Shown: piece after piece, positions 36,169 to 46,469 of the stretch
How the letters are laid out: each line of letters opens with the position of its first letter
Position numbering within the stretch: the stretch's first letter is position 1
Assembly: GCF_017874035.1 (NCBI RefSeq)
Contig: NZ_JAGGKV010000003.1
Location: forward strand, 310,001 to 374,000
DNA from: Paenibacillus aceris
GTDB lineage: Bacteria; Bacillota; Bacilli; Paenibacillales; NBRC-103111
DNA: 64,000 nucleotides
Reading direction: 5' to 3'
Program-made: the position numbers and the translations under genes
Notes under the pieces: generated by a model
What the model was told of the DNA's origin: nothing
The model's database searches: none
The model's input: only the letters and a program-made list of their open reading frames with translations

Positions 36169-37815
36169 ATGATGCCAAGGCCGAAATTAAACCGATTTCT
36201 TATCCTCCTTGCCTGCATAGGCATAGCCCTCTATGTGGGTATAACCGCTTTGTACGGATTACAAACGGAAGAAGCTCCGGCAGGCGAGAATCCTACCATT
36301 ACGAAACAACAAGCTGCAGAACACGCGTCGAACTTTATCAACGGGCGGTACGCCATAAAGGGAACTAAAACATTTGTAGCGTATCAATCTAAGAAAGAAC
36401 GCAGCGGTTACTTGCAAAAGGAACATTTGTCCGAAAGCTATAATGAAGCATACGGCAAACCATACCCCCTGGACTACTATCAGGTAAATGTGAACGATCC
36501 CCAGAAAGGCCGTCAGTTTGACGTTGAAATTAACTATACGGACGGGGCAGTGATCGGCTGGCGGGAAACGTATCATGAGGGCGGAGATCGCGCACTCATC
36601 AGCAAGCAGAAGGCCGATATTTTGGCCAAGCAGGAAATGCGGGCGCAGGGGCTGAACCCGGATGACATGAAGGAGATCGATAAAAAGGAAGTGGCCGATC
36701 CGCAAGCTTCTTCCGGTCTGGTCCTTTATTATGAAAAGCAATCTCAGCCTATGGGAGAAGCCAAATTACAGGTCCGCACCCAATTCGATGATCAAAGCTT
36801 AGTCGGCTACACCGTATTATTCAACTTGCCCGCTTCGCATCTGGCATGGCTCGACGATCAGGATCATTCCGCTTCGGTAATGACCTGGATTTCTATGGGC
36901 TTCTCGCTCCTCATGACCCTTGCAGCCATCGTTTTTGCCATCATCTATCGAAAACAAATGAAATTCAGCAGCGGCTTGCTGTTAACCGCTATTTTCTTAG
37001 CCATTTACATCACAAATAACTTCAATATGTACCCTGCATTCCGATCAATGAGCGGCGGAGGGGCACAGGCTGAGCTCGCCACATGGTCAGCGATTATTTT
37101 CATGAATGTGCTCGCGCTTGCCCTAGGCATTTCGCTCTATCTTTCACTGGTAGCAGGCAATGGCTTATGGAACTCGATTGGAAAGCCGAAATGGCCGTCA
37201 TGGAAGGAAAGCAAATTTGGCGCGGAAGTGTTTCACGGCATGGGGCGCGGTTACTTGCTGGCTCTCTTCATTCTCGGCATTCAGCAGGTCCTGTTCTATA
37301 CAGGTGATGTAAAGTTCGATGTTTGGGCGGTCAACGATCCATCCGATTCGGTGCTCAACATGGTAGAGCCTCACTTCTTCCCTTTGATGGCCTGGGTTGC
37401 GGCGATCTCGGAAGAAGCCACCTACCGGCTGCTTGGCATCATGTTATTCAAAAAACTTTTCCGTAATAACTTTATCGCGATACTCATTCCTAGTGTGATT
37501 TGGGCGGCCAGCCATACCCAATATCCGATCTATCCGGTTTACACGCGATTAGTCGAAGTAACCATCATCGGTATTATTCTTGGTTATGTGTTCCTAAAGT
37601 ACGGATTCATTACCGCCATCTTCGCCCATGCCTGTATGGACAGCATCCTGATGGGTATGTCTCTCTTCTCCTTAGGACATGTGAGCGATGTGCTCGCCGG
37701 CATCTTCTACCTCCTGCTCCCTGCTCTCGTCGGCTATCTCCTTGCCTGGCTGCATGGAAAAAGGCGGGGTCCCCTTATTCCTGGGGAGCCGCCGCCTCGC
37801 CTTGAAGCGCTTTGA
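36169..37815 (+). CDS. CPBP family intramembrane metalloprotease with extracytoplasmic N-terminal domain
   Basis: This 548-residue protein has one N-terminal TM ([17 protein letters not shown]), a soluble region of about 220 residues resembling PepSY-type domains ([36 protein letters not shown]), then about eight TMs ending in the CPBP/Abi domain. Catalytic motifs are EEATYR and the His residues in WAASHTQYP and FAHACMD. Relatives cleave within membranes or process prenylated peptides. AGAAGGG sits 6 bases before ATG 36169. The 3' end overlaps the convergent uvrC by 41 bp. Substrate unknown. Confidence 0.8.
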   Translation: MMPRPKLNRFLILLACIGIALYVGITALYGLQTEEAPAGENPTITKQQAAEHASNFINGRYAIKGTKTFVAYQSKKERSGYLQKEHLSESYNEAYGKPYPLDYYQVNVNDPQKGRQFDVEINYTDGAVIGWRETYHEGGDRALISKQKADILAKQEMRAQGLNPDDMKEIDKKEVADPQASSGLVLYYEKQSQPMGEAKLQVRTQFDDQSLVGYTVLFNLPASHLAWLDDQDHSASVMTWISMGFSLLMTLAAIVFAIIYRKQMKFSSGLLLTAIFLAIYITNNFNMYPAFRSMSGGGAQAELATWSAIIFMNVLALALGISLYLSLVAGNGLWNSIGKPKWPSWKESKFGAEVFHGMGRGYLLALFILGIQQVLFYTGDVKFDVWAVNDPSDSVLNMVEPHFFPLMAWVAAISEEATYRLLGIMLFKKLFRNNFIAILIPSVIWAASHTQYPIYPVYTRLVEVTIIGIILGYVFLKYGFITAIFAHACMDSILMGMSLFSLGHVSDVLAGIFYLLLPALVGYLLAWLHGKRRGPLIPGEPPPRLEAL

Positions 37816-39706
37816 TAATCTCGCTTGCTAGTTTTCCACCTATACCCAGAGGCTTGAAGTCTTGGACTTCGGCCTCTTTTATTTTGCGCACGGAGCCGAA
37901 ATGCTTCAAGAGTGCCTTTCTCCGCTTCTCCCCAATACCGGGGATGGCGTCCAGCTGGGACACGACCATGGACTTCGCCCTCGTTTCCCGGTGGAACGTA
38001 ATCGCGAAGCGATGGACCTCATCTTGAATCCGCTGAAGCAGGTAAAACTCCTGGCTGTCGCGCGGCAAAGGAATGACCTCTGCGGGATCTCCCATCATGA
38101 GCTGCGCCGTCTTGTGCTTTGCATCCTTGACGAGACCACAGATTGGAATGAACAGTCCAAGCTCATTCTCCAGTACGTCGACAGCAGCGGAAATTTGCCC
38201 TTTCCCCCCGTCTACGACAATAAGATCAGGCATCGTCAAATTGTCCTTAAGCACGCGCTCGTATCTGCGGCGAATGACCTCGCGCATCGTTTCGTAGTCG
38301 TCCGGGCCGACGACGGTTTTGACTTTGTATTTGCGGTATTCTTTGCGGTCAGGTTTTCCGTCCACGAAAACGACCATCGCAGATACCGGGTTCGTCCCTT
38401 GGATGTTCGAGTTATCGAAGGCTTCGATTCGGCGGATTTTGCCCATCCCGAGCCATTCGCCGAGGTTTTCCACGGCTTTGGTCGTGCGGCTCTCGTCGCG
38501 TTCAACCAAACGGAACTTCTCTTCCAGCGCATTGCGGGCGTTATCCTTAGCCATATCGACCATTTGCTTTTTCAGACCGCGCTGTGGGATGTGGACCTTG
38601 ACCTTTAACCATGATTCCAACGCCTCGCGGACATCCTTCATTTCAGCCTCAGCTTGCGCAGAGGACTGCGCGGGTTGATCAGCCGTTCCTGCGTCTGCCG
38701 CAGGAACATGGGCCGGTTCCGCCTCAGGCATGCTGGGCAGGAAGATCTCCTTCGGCAGCGCCGGATTATCGATGTACACCTGAGTCACATAAGTCATGAA
38801 ATCATTGTACTCATCGCCGTAATACGGAAATAACGAGACATGCCGCTCGATCAGCTTGCCTTGGCGCATATACTGGATGTGTACGGCCATCCAGCCTTTG
38901 TCTACCGCGTAGCCGAACACATCGCGGTCCTGCGCATCGACGGCATTGATCTTCTGCTTCTCCATGACCGCGTCGATGCTCATGATATGATCGCGCAGTT
39001 CCTTCGCGCGCTCGAAGTTCAGTTCTTCGGCTGCGGCCAGCATTTTGGTCGTCAGCTCTTCTTTAATGACGTCGTGTCCCCCGTTCAGGAAACGGGTGAT
39101 CTCCTGCACCATCCGCTCGTTCTGCTCAGCGGATACTTCGTACTCGCAAGGCGCCAGACACTGCCCGATATGATAGTATAGGCATACTTTATCGGGCATC
39201 GTCTTGCACTTGCGCAGCGGATACAACCGGTCCAGCAGCTTCTTCGTCTGCTGGGCCGCAAAAGCGTTCGGATAAGGGCCGAAATACTTCGCCTTATCCT
39301 TGTACACCCGCCGCGTGACTTCCAGGCGCGGCTGCGCTTCATGTGTAATCTTAATGTAAGGGAATGTCTTATCATCTTTAAGGAGTACGTTGTACCGCGG
39401 ATGATGCTGCTTAATCAGATTACACTCAAGAATGAGAGCCTCCATATTCGAGGAGGTAATGATATATTCAAAGTCGCGGATTTCGCTGACTAGTTTTTGC
39501 GTCTTCGCGCTGTGGCTTCCTGTGAAATAGGAGCGCACCCGATTTTTCAAAACTTTCGCTTTTCCCACATAAATAATCGTGCCTTCGCGGTTTTTCATAA
39601 TATAACAGCCCGGCTTATCCGGTAATAACGAAAGCTTATGCTTAATCATTTCCAGACGCTGTTCACGGGCGGCCGCGTCCTCATGCTCATGTTCAAACTC
39701 CGTCAT
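37775..39706 (-). CDS. uvrC: Excinuclease ABC subunit C
   Basis: The 643-residue nuclease makes both incisions in nucleotide excision repair. It has an N-terminal GIY-YIG domain ([20 protein letters not shown]), a UVR motif ([15 protein letters not shown]), the RNase H-like C-terminal nuclease ([26 protein letters not shown]) and helix-hairpin-helix repeats ([21 protein letters not shown]). An insertion rich in A, P and Q (about 305-335) is unusual but in a linker. ATG 39706 has AAAGGAG 9 bases upstream; the frame to 39781 runs into the trxA terminator. Confidence 0.95.
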   Translation of the reverse strand: MTEFEHEHEDAAAREQRLEMIKHKLSLLPDKPGCYIMKNREGTIIYVGKAKVLKNRVRSYFTGSHSAKTQKLVSEIRDFEYIITSSNMEALILECNLIKQHHPRYNVLLKDDKTFPYIKITHEAQPRLEVTRRVYKDKAKYFGPYPNAFAAQQTKKLLDRLYPLRKCKTMPDKVCLYYHIGQCLAPCEYEVSAEQNERMVQEITRFLNGGHDVIKEELTTKMLAAAEELNFERAKELRDHIMSIDAVMEKQKINAVDAQDRDVFGYAVDKGWMAVHIQYMRQGKLIERHVSLFPYYGDEYNDFMTYVTQVYIDNPALPKEIFLPSMPEAEPAHVPAADAGTADQPAQSSAQAEAEMKDVREALESWLKVKVHIPQRGLKKQMVDMAKDNARNALEEKFRLVERDESRTTKAVENLGEWLGMGKIRRIEAFDNSNIQGTNPVSAMVVFVDGKPDRKEYRKYKVKTVVGPDDYETMREVIRRRYERVLKDNLTMPDLIVVDGGKGQISAAVDVLENELGLFIPICGLVKDAKHKTAQLMMGDPAEVIPLPRDSQEFYLLQRIQDEVHRFAITFHRETRAKSMVVSQLDAIPGIGEKRRKALLKHFGSVRKIKEAEVQDFKPLGIGGKLASEIIKALQGEAAAPQE

Positions 39707-39730
39707 GATTCCTATCTCCTTTCGCGCACA

Positions 39731-39770
39731 AAAAAAACTCATTTTCAGCATAGCAGAAAATGAGCTTTTT
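39731..39770 (-). terminator. Terminator of trxA
   Basis: AAAAAGCTCATTTTCTGC pairs with GCTGAAAATGAG and runs into TTTTTTT on the minus strand, between trxA and uvrC. Confidence 0.9.
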
Positions 39771-39801
39771 CTCACGAACAATTGTTTCTAATTGAAACAA
39801 C

Positions 39802-40116
39802 TTATTGATGACGAGCTACTACATTTTTCAGAGCATCTTTGGATTGGAAACCAACCACTTTATCAACAGGCTGTCCGTCTTTGAAAACGATCAGTGTCGG
39901 GATACTCATAACACCAAAGCGCGCAGCGGATTCTGGATTGTCATCCACGTTCACTTTTGCGATTTTCAAGGATTCCACTTCTTTATCAAGCTCTTCCAGA
40001 ACAGGAGCGATCATTTTACAAGGTCCGCACCAAGGTGCCCAGAAGTCTACAAGTACTGTACCTTCGCTTTCAACTTCAGCTTTAAAGCTGTTATCAGAAA
40101 CATTCACGATTGCCAT
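39802..40116 (-). CDS. trxA: Thioredoxin
   Basis: The 104-residue protein has the WCGPCK active site (C30, C33), the conserved DFWAPWCGPC strand and the cis-Pro in SIPTLIVF. It reduces cytosolic disulfides with thioredoxin reductase. GGAGGAAC precedes the ATG. Monocistronic with its own terminator. Confidence 0.96.
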   Translation of the reverse strand: MAIVNVSDNSFKAEVESEGTVLVDFWAPWCGPCKMIAPVLEELDKEVESLKIAKVNVDDNPESAARFGVMSIPTLIVFKDGQPVDKVVGFQSKDALKNVVARHQ

Positions 40117-40252
40117 GATAGTTCCTCCTTCTAAGAATGGATTTATAACATCAAGTAGTTAATTGCTACCGATGAACGTCAACATGTAAAGTATACCACA
40201 CCCATAGGCCATTTCAACCAAACCATAAGTTAGCAATCTGGCCTGCTGGAAC

Positions 40253-40636
40253 CTATTTGGCCGGCATACCTACTGGCAGCCCCTGAAGCCTTTGCTGCTC
40301 AATATAAGCAATACGATCCTTCAAATTCGCTTGCAGCATCTGCAGCATTTCCATTTGCCGCTCAATGTCCTGCAGCTTCTCCGTGTAGAGTGGCAGCAGA
40401 TCATCGCATTGCGACTCCTGGTTTTTCATGACACAGTTTAGAAAGCTTTCAATTTGCTCGGTCGTAAAGCCCAGGCTCAAATAAAATTGAATGGTTTTCA
40501 CGCGCTCAACAGCCATTTGATTGAAGACCCGGTATCCGTTTTCTTCGCGCTGCGTCGCGATAAGCCCTTTAGCCTCGTAGTACCGCAAGGAACGAATGCT
40601 GGCACCGGTAAGCTTGGATAATTCACTGATCCGCAT
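40253..40636 (-). CDS. MerR family transcriptional regulator
   Basis: The 127-residue protein has the MerR N-terminal winged HTH (ISELSKLTGASIRSLRYYEAKGLI) and a C-terminal dimerisation coiled coil (about 75-115). It lacks an obvious effector domain or metal-binding Cys set; single Cys residues are in NCVMKNQESQCDD. ATG 40636 has AAGGTG 6 bases upstream. A dyad inside its own promoter suggests autoregulation. No target gene is adjacent. Confidence 0.85.
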   Translation of the reverse strand: MRISELSKLTGASIRSLRYYEAKGLIATQREENGYRVFNQMAVERVKTIQFYLSLGFTTEQIESFLNCVMKNQESQCDDLLPLYTEKLQDIERQMEMLQMLQANLKDRIAYIEQQRLQGLPVGMPAK

Positions 40637-40681
40637 GGCTTTCACCTTTTTCCTTTTCCTTGATCAAGTAAGGATGACTTT

Positions 40682-40713
40682 ATTGTAAACCATAACACTA
40701 ATGTTAGAGTCAA
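40682..40713 (-). promoter_or_regulatory. MerR-type promoter with dyad in a long spacer
   Basis: On the minus strand TTGACT and TACAAT are 20 bp apart, longer than the usual 17. The palindrome TAACACTAATGTTA (40693-40706) sits in the spacer. A long spacer with a central dyad is the hallmark of MerR-activated promoters. Confidence 0.65.
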
Positions 40714-40845
40714 GACTTATTTTATACTTTCCGCTGCTATCTGTTATTGTTTGCATAATTGTCACTTCCATTAGCTTTACAAGTTTCGACGAATTTGGGT
40801 ATACTAAGCTTAAACTTCGAATGTCGGACGTTAGGGGGTAACCAC

Positions 40846-40989
40846 ATGAGCGATCCTAAACACCCTGAGCTTCACGTGTATGAAGAACCGCGCAACGATT
40901 TCATGGATGTTGGTATCGGATTTGGCGTGTTCTTCGCTATCTTGTTTATCATTGCAGCCGTTGCAACTGCTATCCAAGTAATGAAATAG
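40846..40989 (+). CDS. YqzM-like small membrane protein (47 aa)
   Basis: ATG 40846 follows AGGGGG with a good gap. The 47-residue product has an acidic, His-containing start and one membrane segment (GFGVFFAILFIIAAVATAIQV). The wording RNDFMDVGIGFGVFF recalls the YqzM family of Bacillaceae, function unknown. A terminator follows at 41012. It stands alone between the MerR gene and the globin sensor. Confidence 0.65.
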   Translation: MSDPKHPELHVYEEPRNDFMDVGIGFGVFFAILFIIAAVATAIQVMK

Positions 40990-41011
40990 GGCCAGTACAA
41001 GCCTATAAGAG

Positions 41012-41046
41012 AACCGCTTTGCACTGTTGTGTAGAGCGGTTTTTTC
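41012..41046 (+). terminator. Terminator of the YqzM-like gene
   Basis: AACCGCT and AGCGGTT arms are followed by TTTTT. Confidence 0.75.
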
Positions 41047-41087
41047 ATTAGAACATTTCTCATTGCAAAAGGAGACTATCGACTCAC

Positions 41088-42092
41088 ATGATTAAAGTTC
41101 ACCCAGATCGCCAGAAACTCATTTCTTACATCGGCCTAACGGACGCAGATTTACAACTTTTGAAAAGCAAAGAAGAGGCCTTCAAACACATTGTAGACAA
41201 ACTCGTTGATCAGCTCTATGCAGAAATCACCCAGGTACCTGAGCTGGTAGCCATTATCGGGCAGCACAGCACGATCGAGCGTCTCAAAGAAACACAGCGT
41301 TGGTATTTTCTATCCATGGCATCCGGACTTATTAATGATGAATACATAACGAAGCGTTTGTTCATAGGCAAGGTGCACTCGCGTATCGGCCTGACAACCT
41401 CCTGGTATTTAGGCACATACTTAAAATATACAGACATCGCCACACAGCATTTTAAAGAAATTATGCCTGATGAGTGGATGCATGTGCTTCATGCGTTAAG
41501 CAAAATGTTTAACTTGGACAGCCAGCTTGTGCTGGAAGCCTACGAGCAAGATGAGAAGCTGAAAATCCAAACGCTTGTGAACGAGCAGGATATCATGCTA
41601 ACGACCATCTCCCGCGCTGTGCAAGACCTTGCTTCCATGATGGTTGAGCTTGGCGGCAGCAGCCAAACTGTGGCTGATACAGCGATCAAAACAGCGGAAT
41701 CGCAAGATCAATCCAATCTTCGCATCGACGAACTCCAGCACGAAATTAAAGATATTTCGAAAATGGGCTCTGTCATGAAAGAGATTTCCGATCAGACGCA
41801 TCTGCTTGGCCTCAATGCAGCCATCGAAGCTGCCCGTTCTGGCGAGCATGGCCGCGGCTTTGAAGTTGTCGCTAATGAGGTGCGCAAGTTGGCTACGCAT
41901 TCCCGCGAAGCGCTGGACACGATTCAAACAAAGCTGAAACTGATCACTCAGAAGCTGGAGCTGGTTCAGAAGGGTTCAGAGGAAACGACCCATTTTGCAC
42001 GTACCCAAGCTGCCAGTGCACAGGAATTAACCTCATTCGTTCAAATGATTGAGACCGTAACCGCCCAATTGGAGAAACTAAAGAAATCATAA
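41088..42092 (+). CDS. Globin-coupled chemoreceptor, HemAT-like
   Basis: The 334-residue soluble protein has an N-terminal protoglobin domain (about 1-160) with proximal haem His H97 in GKVHSRIG. Its C-terminal chemoreceptor signalling segment (about 165-330) includes the hairpin tip [37 protein letters not shown]. It would sense oxygen and signal through CheA/CheW. It is shorter than Bacillus HemAT (about 432), because the signalling coiled coil is cut back and has no TM. AAAGGAG precedes ATG 41088. Monocistronic. Confidence 0.88.
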   Translation: MIKVHPDRQKLISYIGLTDADLQLLKSKEEAFKHIVDKLVDQLYAEITQVPELVAIIGQHSTIERLKETQRWYFLSMASGLINDEYITKRLFIGKVHSRIGLTTSWYLGTYLKYTDIATQHFKEIMPDEWMHVLHALSKMFNLDSQLVLEAYEQDEKLKIQTLVNEQDIMLTTISRAVQDLASMMVELGGSSQTVADTAIKTAESQDQSNLRIDELQHEIKDISKMGSVMKEISDQTHLLGLNAAIEAARSGEHGRGFEVVANEVRKLATHSREALDTIQTKLKLITQKLELVQKGSEETTHFARTQAASAQELTSFVQMIETVTAQLEKLKKS

Positions 42093-42107
42093 CATTCCTA
42101 ATAAAAC

Positions 42108-42151
42108 AAAGACCCTTCCGTCCACGATATCCGTGGTAGAAGGGTCTTTTT
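42108..42151. terminator. Bidirectional terminator between the globin sensor and dnaI
   Basis: AAAGACCCTTC pairs with GAAGGGTCTTT around an inner CCACG/CGTGG stem; T-runs on both strands. Confidence 0.85.
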
Positions 42152-42185
42152 GTTGATGAAACTGGCGTCAATCGCGGTCCATCCT

Positions 42186-43139
42186 CTATGTTCTCCCGCG
42201 CTTGTTCGTGCCTGTCACCTCAACCACATCAACAAAAGGTCGGATACGGTCCATAATCCGTTGTCCTTTATACTCCTCGTCGCCATCCTTGTTCGTGAAA
42301 CTGAAATGCTTCTCCAGATCGTTAAGGGCATAGTTCGACGTGAAAAAAGTCGGTTTCCGGTTCATCCGGTGATTCACGATGGCGCCAATCACATGATCCC
42401 GGAGCCATGGATTTAAATTTTCCGCACCGATATCGTCGAATACGAGCAGATCCGTTTCTTTCAGAAGATCTATCGTCTCCTTCAACTTGGACGGTTCCTG
42501 GAACATGCCTTTCAAATCCTCGGCAAAATCCGGCATATACACAATAGCGCCAGTCATGCCGACTTTGGCCAGTTGATGCAGCATATAGCCCATTAGGAAC
42601 GTTTTCCCCGTACCGAACGATCCGCACAGGTAAAGTCCTCGCGTTTGAAGCCCGGTTTCCATTGTTTGGTTGACATAGTCATTGATTTGCATAACGGCTT
42701 TCGCCCGGTCCAAATCCGCTTCCAGGATGTCGCCAAATGAAAAGCTGCGCGAAATCATTCTTGGATCTACGTGGAAAGTACGGATGCGAGACGAGATCGC
42801 ATCCTGCAGCTGCTTCGAAGTGAACTTCTTGCACGCGACCTTTTCCTCATGAATATACGTTCTATCATTGTCGGCATCCGCTGTGAGTATCGTATAGTGG
42901 CCCGTCATATCATTCGGGCAGCGATCTAGGCCCGGGCAGTTAGAGCATGTTTTGTACTCCGTCACATATTGGTACAGCTTATTCATATTAATTTTGATCG
43001 TATAGTCATCAACAAACGGATACTTCTGGCGAAACTTGTGAACTAAAGCGTCATCCATGACCGCTTTGATCTTGGCTTCCGCCTTTCGTCTCCATTCCGA
43101 ATCAGGCATGGATTTAAGAATGTGCGACAGGGATTCCAT
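42186..43139 (-). CDS. dnaI: Primosomal protein DnaI, helicase loader
   Basis: The 317-residue AAA+ ATPase loads the replicative helicase DnaC. The N-terminal domain has a zinc-binding Cys cluster (CSNCPGLDRCPND). The ATPase part has Walker A GSFGTGKTF, Walker B LLVFDDIG and the arginine-finger region near the C-terminus. It follows dnaB with a gap of about 60 bp, the usual Firmicute order. Confidence 0.93.
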   Translation of the reverse strand: MESLSHILKSMPDSEWRRKAEAKIKAVMDDALVHKFRQKYPFVDDYTIKINMNKLYQYVTEYKTCSNCPGLDRCPNDMTGHYTILTADADNDRTYIHEEKVACKKFTSKQLQDAISSRIRTFHVDPRMISRSFSFGDILEADLDRAKAVMQINDYVNQTMETGLQTRGLYLCGSFGTGKTFLMGYMLHQLAKVGMTGAIVYMPDFAEDLKGMFQEPSKLKETIDLLKETDLLVFDDIGAENLNPWLRDHVIGAIVNHRMNRKPTFFTSNYALNDLEKHFSFTNKDGDEEYKGQRIMDRIRPFVDVVEVTGTNKRGRT

Positions 43140-43199
43140 GGTTGCGGCACCTCCTACAATTGATATCTTAGCGCGGCTATTTCACCCTGGCTGGGTATC

Positions 43200-44708
43200 T
43201 CAGCTCTTCCGGTTAAAGCGCTCATCCAGCTTCTGCGCCATTCTTCTAGCAGCTTCCAGCTCTTCTTCCGTCAATCTGGAAGAAGCCGCAGCGCCGGCAT
43301 CCGGCACCACAATCGGAATATGCGGCTTTTGCGTTTTGCCTTGCCGGCCTCTGGTAACAGAACCGCCACCGGCTTTGGCGGCCTCGACTTTGGACGCAGC
43401 CTTCTGTTTGTAGCTGATTTTCTCGCGCACATACTCCACGGCTTGCTCGTAAGTGATAATTTGCTTGCCCAGCATATCCGAGGCAACAGCTTCAATCGAA
43501 GACTTCGCCCAAGAGCGGCGGTCGATGTGCAGGAAATGGATCAATACATTGATCACTTCTTCATTTAACTTATAATTCAGATCAATTTTCTCAAATATAT
43601 TAAGTACGCCGTCTGGAATTGAGCCCTGCGTAAAGAACATTTTCAGGACTGCCGTATACGGCTCGTTTCGCATAATGTAATTGTATTGATGATCCGTGCA
43701 TTCGCCGCGCAGCTGCTGCGGTACTTCCAAGTAATACGCCATCTCAACAGATTTCTCGCCAGCCTGTTCTGCCGAGTCGCCGGCTCCAGTCTCTTCCGAT
43801 CTGGACATCGTGCGCTCTCTTTCCTCGTCCCGCTTCTTGCTTTGCCTGTAAAAGAGATTCGCGTTGTACTGCATGAGATCCATCTGCAGCTCACCTTCTT
43901 CGCTAAAAACACCATCTTCGTCCAGCAGCCTGCAAGTTTCCTGTAGAGAAAGGTTATACTTCTTGGCCACGATATTAATGGCCGCCATCTGATCCGGCTT
44001 ATGCTTGAGGGCCTCGACATAAATCCGATTGCTCGCTCCGCGCGGAAACCTCATAATAATGTCTGCATATTGGAAGCCCTTGGTGGTAACATCCATACGA
44101 GCTTCGCCCTGCTTACTGGCTGATGCCTCGTACAAGGCTTGCTCCAACTCATAATCAACTACCTGCGTATTCAGCCTGAATAGCTCATAGAAGGGAACTG
44201 ATAGATTCTCTTCACTGGCTTCCCTGCACTCCTCCGGCTCCGGAGCAAGCAAATCTTCCCGGAGAGAGAGCAGCATGAACTTCCCGACCTTATCGCGAAG
44301 CAGCAGCGTCAAATGCTGATTCCGGAAAAATTCATTAGGTCCTAGCGGCTGAAACAAGGTATAAACAAAAATATAATCCTCTTCATCCGGTAAAAATTTG
44401 CGGGTTGTCTGCAAGAGACCAATCGCCTCAAGCTTGGAGGATTGCTCGATCAAATACTTCCGACCCCGTTCTCCCTGCTCAAGATCCAGCAGCAGAAATA
44501 GCTTGCGCTGCTGCTCCAGCGGCGAATATCCGACTTTTTCCGCACTCATTTGCTGATAAAGAGCCTGATAGAGACTTATCGCCAAACCACCGATCATCGG
44601 CTGATACATCATCGCCAACATTTTAAAATCCAAACTGCTCAAAGAAAACTCACGGCCTACACAAAACCTGTGATTTTCCGTGAAATGCAGTATATTCGTC
44701 ATTCTCAT
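43200..44708 (-). CDS. dnaB: Replication initiation and membrane attachment protein DnaB
   Basis: The 502-residue protein has DnaB_2/DnaD-type domains: an N-terminal region (LSSLDFKMLAMMYQPMIGGLAISLY) and a central DnaD-like part (QYNYIMRNEPYTAVLKMFFT; LNYKLNEEVINVLIHF). The basic C-terminal tail (about 435-500) is low complexity. It acts with DnaD and DnaI to load helicase at oriC. The start is uncertain (ATG 44708 or 44702) because AGGATGG is 12 bases away. Confidence 0.9.
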   Translation of the reverse strand: MRMTNILHFTENHRFCVGREFSLSSLDFKMLAMMYQPMIGGLAISLYQALYQQMSAEKVGYSPLEQQRKLFLLLDLEQGERGRKYLIEQSSKLEAIGLLQTTRKFLPDEEDYIFVYTLFQPLGPNEFFRNQHLTLLLRDKVGKFMLLSLREDLLAPEPEECREASEENLSVPFYELFRLNTQVVDYELEQALYEASASKQGEARMDVTTKGFQYADIIMRFPRGASNRIYVEALKHKPDQMAAINIVAKKYNLSLQETCRLLDEDGVFSEEGELQMDLMQYNANLFYRQSKKRDEERERTMSRSEETGAGDSAEQAGEKSVEMAYYLEVPQQLRGECTDHQYNYIMRNEPYTAVLKMFFTQGSIPDGVLNIFEKIDLNYKLNEEVINVLIHFLHIDRRSWAKSSIEAVASDMLGKQIITYEQAVEYVREKISYKQKAASKVEAAKAGGGSVTRGRQGKTQKPHIPIVVPDAGAAASSRLTEEELEAARRMAQKLDERFNRKS

Positions 44709-44891
44709 CCGATTACAGCACCATCCTGCCTAGGCTCAACCGATTGCTATCCTTCAAATCAAGCATCTCGGTTTCTCTCTATTAGTCTACCACAAAAATC
44801 GACACGCTTGGTATCTACTAGAGAAAGATAATATTACCTAAAATGAAAAAACCAACCTTTTGGCTGGCCTGGGTCGGCTCATATTTGCCGT

Positions 44892-45254
44892 TCAGTTTTG
44901 AACAGAACATTCTGACTTTTGTTTGTGTTTGCTTCCCCATTCCTTCATTAGCAAAATAATCGGGGTCAATGTTTGCCCGAATTCTGTTAATGAATATTCC
45001 ACCTTAGGAGGCACTTGATGATACACCTCGCGATGAACGATGCCGTCCTCTTCCAGCTCACGCAGCTGTAAAGTCAGCATTCTTTGTGAAATGGTTGGAC
45101 AAATTCGTTTGAATTCATTGAACCTTTTGGTTCCATCGATCAAGTGATAGAGAAGTACGCCTTTCCATTTGCCTCCGATAATATCCAATGTATATTCAAC
45201 CGGACAGCCATCCATATTCCCCGTGCTGCCATAGCCGCTTTTGCGATCGCGCAT
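44892..45254 (-). CDS. HxlR/DUF24 family transcriptional regulator
   Basis: The 120-residue winged-helix protein has family landmarks CPVEYTLDIIGGKWKGVLLYHL, FKRICPTISQRMLTLQLREL and PKVEYSLTEFG. The conserved N-terminal Cys (CPVEY) is the redox or quinone sensor in YodB/CatR-type members. It diverges from the oxidoreductase at 45378, with a palindrome between them. A redox- or electrophile-responsive repressor of that gene is the natural reading. Confidence 0.88.
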   Translation of the reverse strand: MRDRKSGYGSTGNMDGCPVEYTLDIIGGKWKGVLLYHLIDGTKRFNEFKRICPTISQRMLTLQLRELEEDGIVHREVYHQVPPKVEYSLTEFGQTLTPIILLMKEWGSKHKQKSECSVQN

Positions 45255-45272
45255 AATTAAATGGCGCCTCCT

Positions 45273-45292
45273 TAGTATACAAATTGATACTA
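45273..45292. promoter_or_regulatory. HxlR/YodB-type operator
   Basis: TAGTAT-n8-ATACTA is a perfect palindrome in the short gap between the divergent HxlR and oxidoreductase genes. It resembles the TACTAT/ATAGTA-like sites known for YodB-family regulators. Confidence 0.65.
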
Positions 45293-45377
45293 CATCACAC
45301 GAATGTGCGTACTTTCCATTTTAGAACGAATGGGCTACACTGACAACATTAAAACATTTATTGAAGGAGATGAGCTT

Positions 45378-46421
45378 ATGACTTCCCAAGAAACTATGAA
45401 AGCCGTGGGACTTTACCGCTATCTTGATATTGAAAATCCAGAAAGCCTCATCGACGTAGAAATTGAAAAGCCTGTGCCCGCAGGCAAGGACCTTCTGATC
45501 AAAGTAAAAGCCATTTCCGTAAATCCGGTAGATACCAAAGTACGTGCTCCAAAAGAGAAAACAGAAGCTGTACCCCGTATTTTAGGTTGGGATATTGCAG
45601 GTATTGTGGAACAAACCGGACCGGAATGTACGTTATTTCAACTGGGGGACGAAGTTTATTACGCTGGCAGCATAACGCGCCCTGGCGGGAACAGCGAGTT
45701 TCATCTCGTGGACGAACGTATCGTCGGTGCGAAGCCGAAATCGCTGAATTTCGCCGAAGCGGCCGCGCTGCCGTTAACAGCTATTACCGCATGGGAAGCA
45801 CTGTTCGAGCGGCTCGGCCTAACCCGGAATAAAGAAGAAAATGCGGGTAAAACCATACTGATTATAGGCGCTGCCGGAGGCGTAGGCTCAATTGCCGTAC
45901 AACTGGCGAAACTGGCTGGACTAACGGTCATCGGAACCGCGTCACGCCCGGAATCTTCGCAGTGGGTGAAGGAATTGGGAGCTGATCACATCATCAACCA
46001 TTATGATGCTTTTCTGGGTCAATTGAACGCAATCGGATTGCCCAGCGTTGATTATATATTCTGCTTAAACAGCACAGGTCTCCACTGGCAGAACATGGCC
46101 GACGCCATCGTGCCGCAAGGGAAAATCTGTACTATCGTAGAAACAGATCAGCCGCTAAATATGAATGTGCTGAAAAACAAAAGTGTCACTTTCTCCTGGG
46201 AATTCATGTTCACTCGCGCGATGTTCCAAACACCCGATATAATCGAACAACATAAGCTGCTTAACGAAGTAGCTCAGCTCGTCGATAGCGGAACACTGCG
46301 TACCACAGTGACTGAACGCCTAACACCGATCCATGCGTCAAACCTTCGCAAAGCGCACGCCATGCTTGAAGCAGGACGTACGGTGGGCAAAGTAGTTTTG
46401 GAACATTTTGAAGACAACTAA
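45378..46421 (+). CDS. Zinc-binding-type alcohol dehydrogenase/quinone oxidoreductase family protein
   Basis: The 347-residue MDR-superfamily enzyme has an N-terminal GroES-like domain (VKAISVNPVDTKVRAP, ILGWDIAGIVEQTG) and a Rossmann domain with the NADPH motif IIGAAGGVGSIAVQLAKLAG. No catalytic zinc Cys/His set is evident, so it is probably a zinc-free quinone or enone reductase. ATG 45378 has AAGGAG 8 bases upstream. Its pairing with an HxlR regulator suggests a detoxification role. Confidence 0.85.
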   Translation: MTSQETMKAVGLYRYLDIENPESLIDVEIEKPVPAGKDLLIKVKAISVNPVDTKVRAPKEKTEAVPRILGWDIAGIVEQTGPECTLFQLGDEVYYAGSITRPGGNSEFHLVDERIVGAKPKSLNFAEAAALPLTAITAWEALFERLGLTRNKEENAGKTILIIGAAGGVGSIAVQLAKLAGLTVIGTASRPESSQWVKELGADHIINHYDAFLGQLNAIGLPSVDYIFCLNSTGLHWQNMADAIVPQGKICTIVETDQPLNMNVLKNKSVTFSWEFMFTRAMFQTPDIIEQHKLLNEVAQLVDSGTLRTTVTERLTPIHASNLRKAHAMLEAGRTVGKVVLEHFEDN

Positions 46422-46427
46422 AAAAGC

Positions 46428-46469
46428 GGGGTTGCCTTCAAAAGTCGGATACGACCTTGAGACAACCCC
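46428..46469. terminator. Terminator after the oxidoreductase gene
   Basis: GGGGTTG and CAACCCC arms enclose a TCG/CGA inner stem. There is no long T-run, so efficiency is uncertain. Confidence 0.5.

Noticed and set aside
37862..38608. Plus-strand frame (248 codons) opposite uvrC
   Set aside because: Antisense to conserved UvrC domains and without a start signal or recognisable family.
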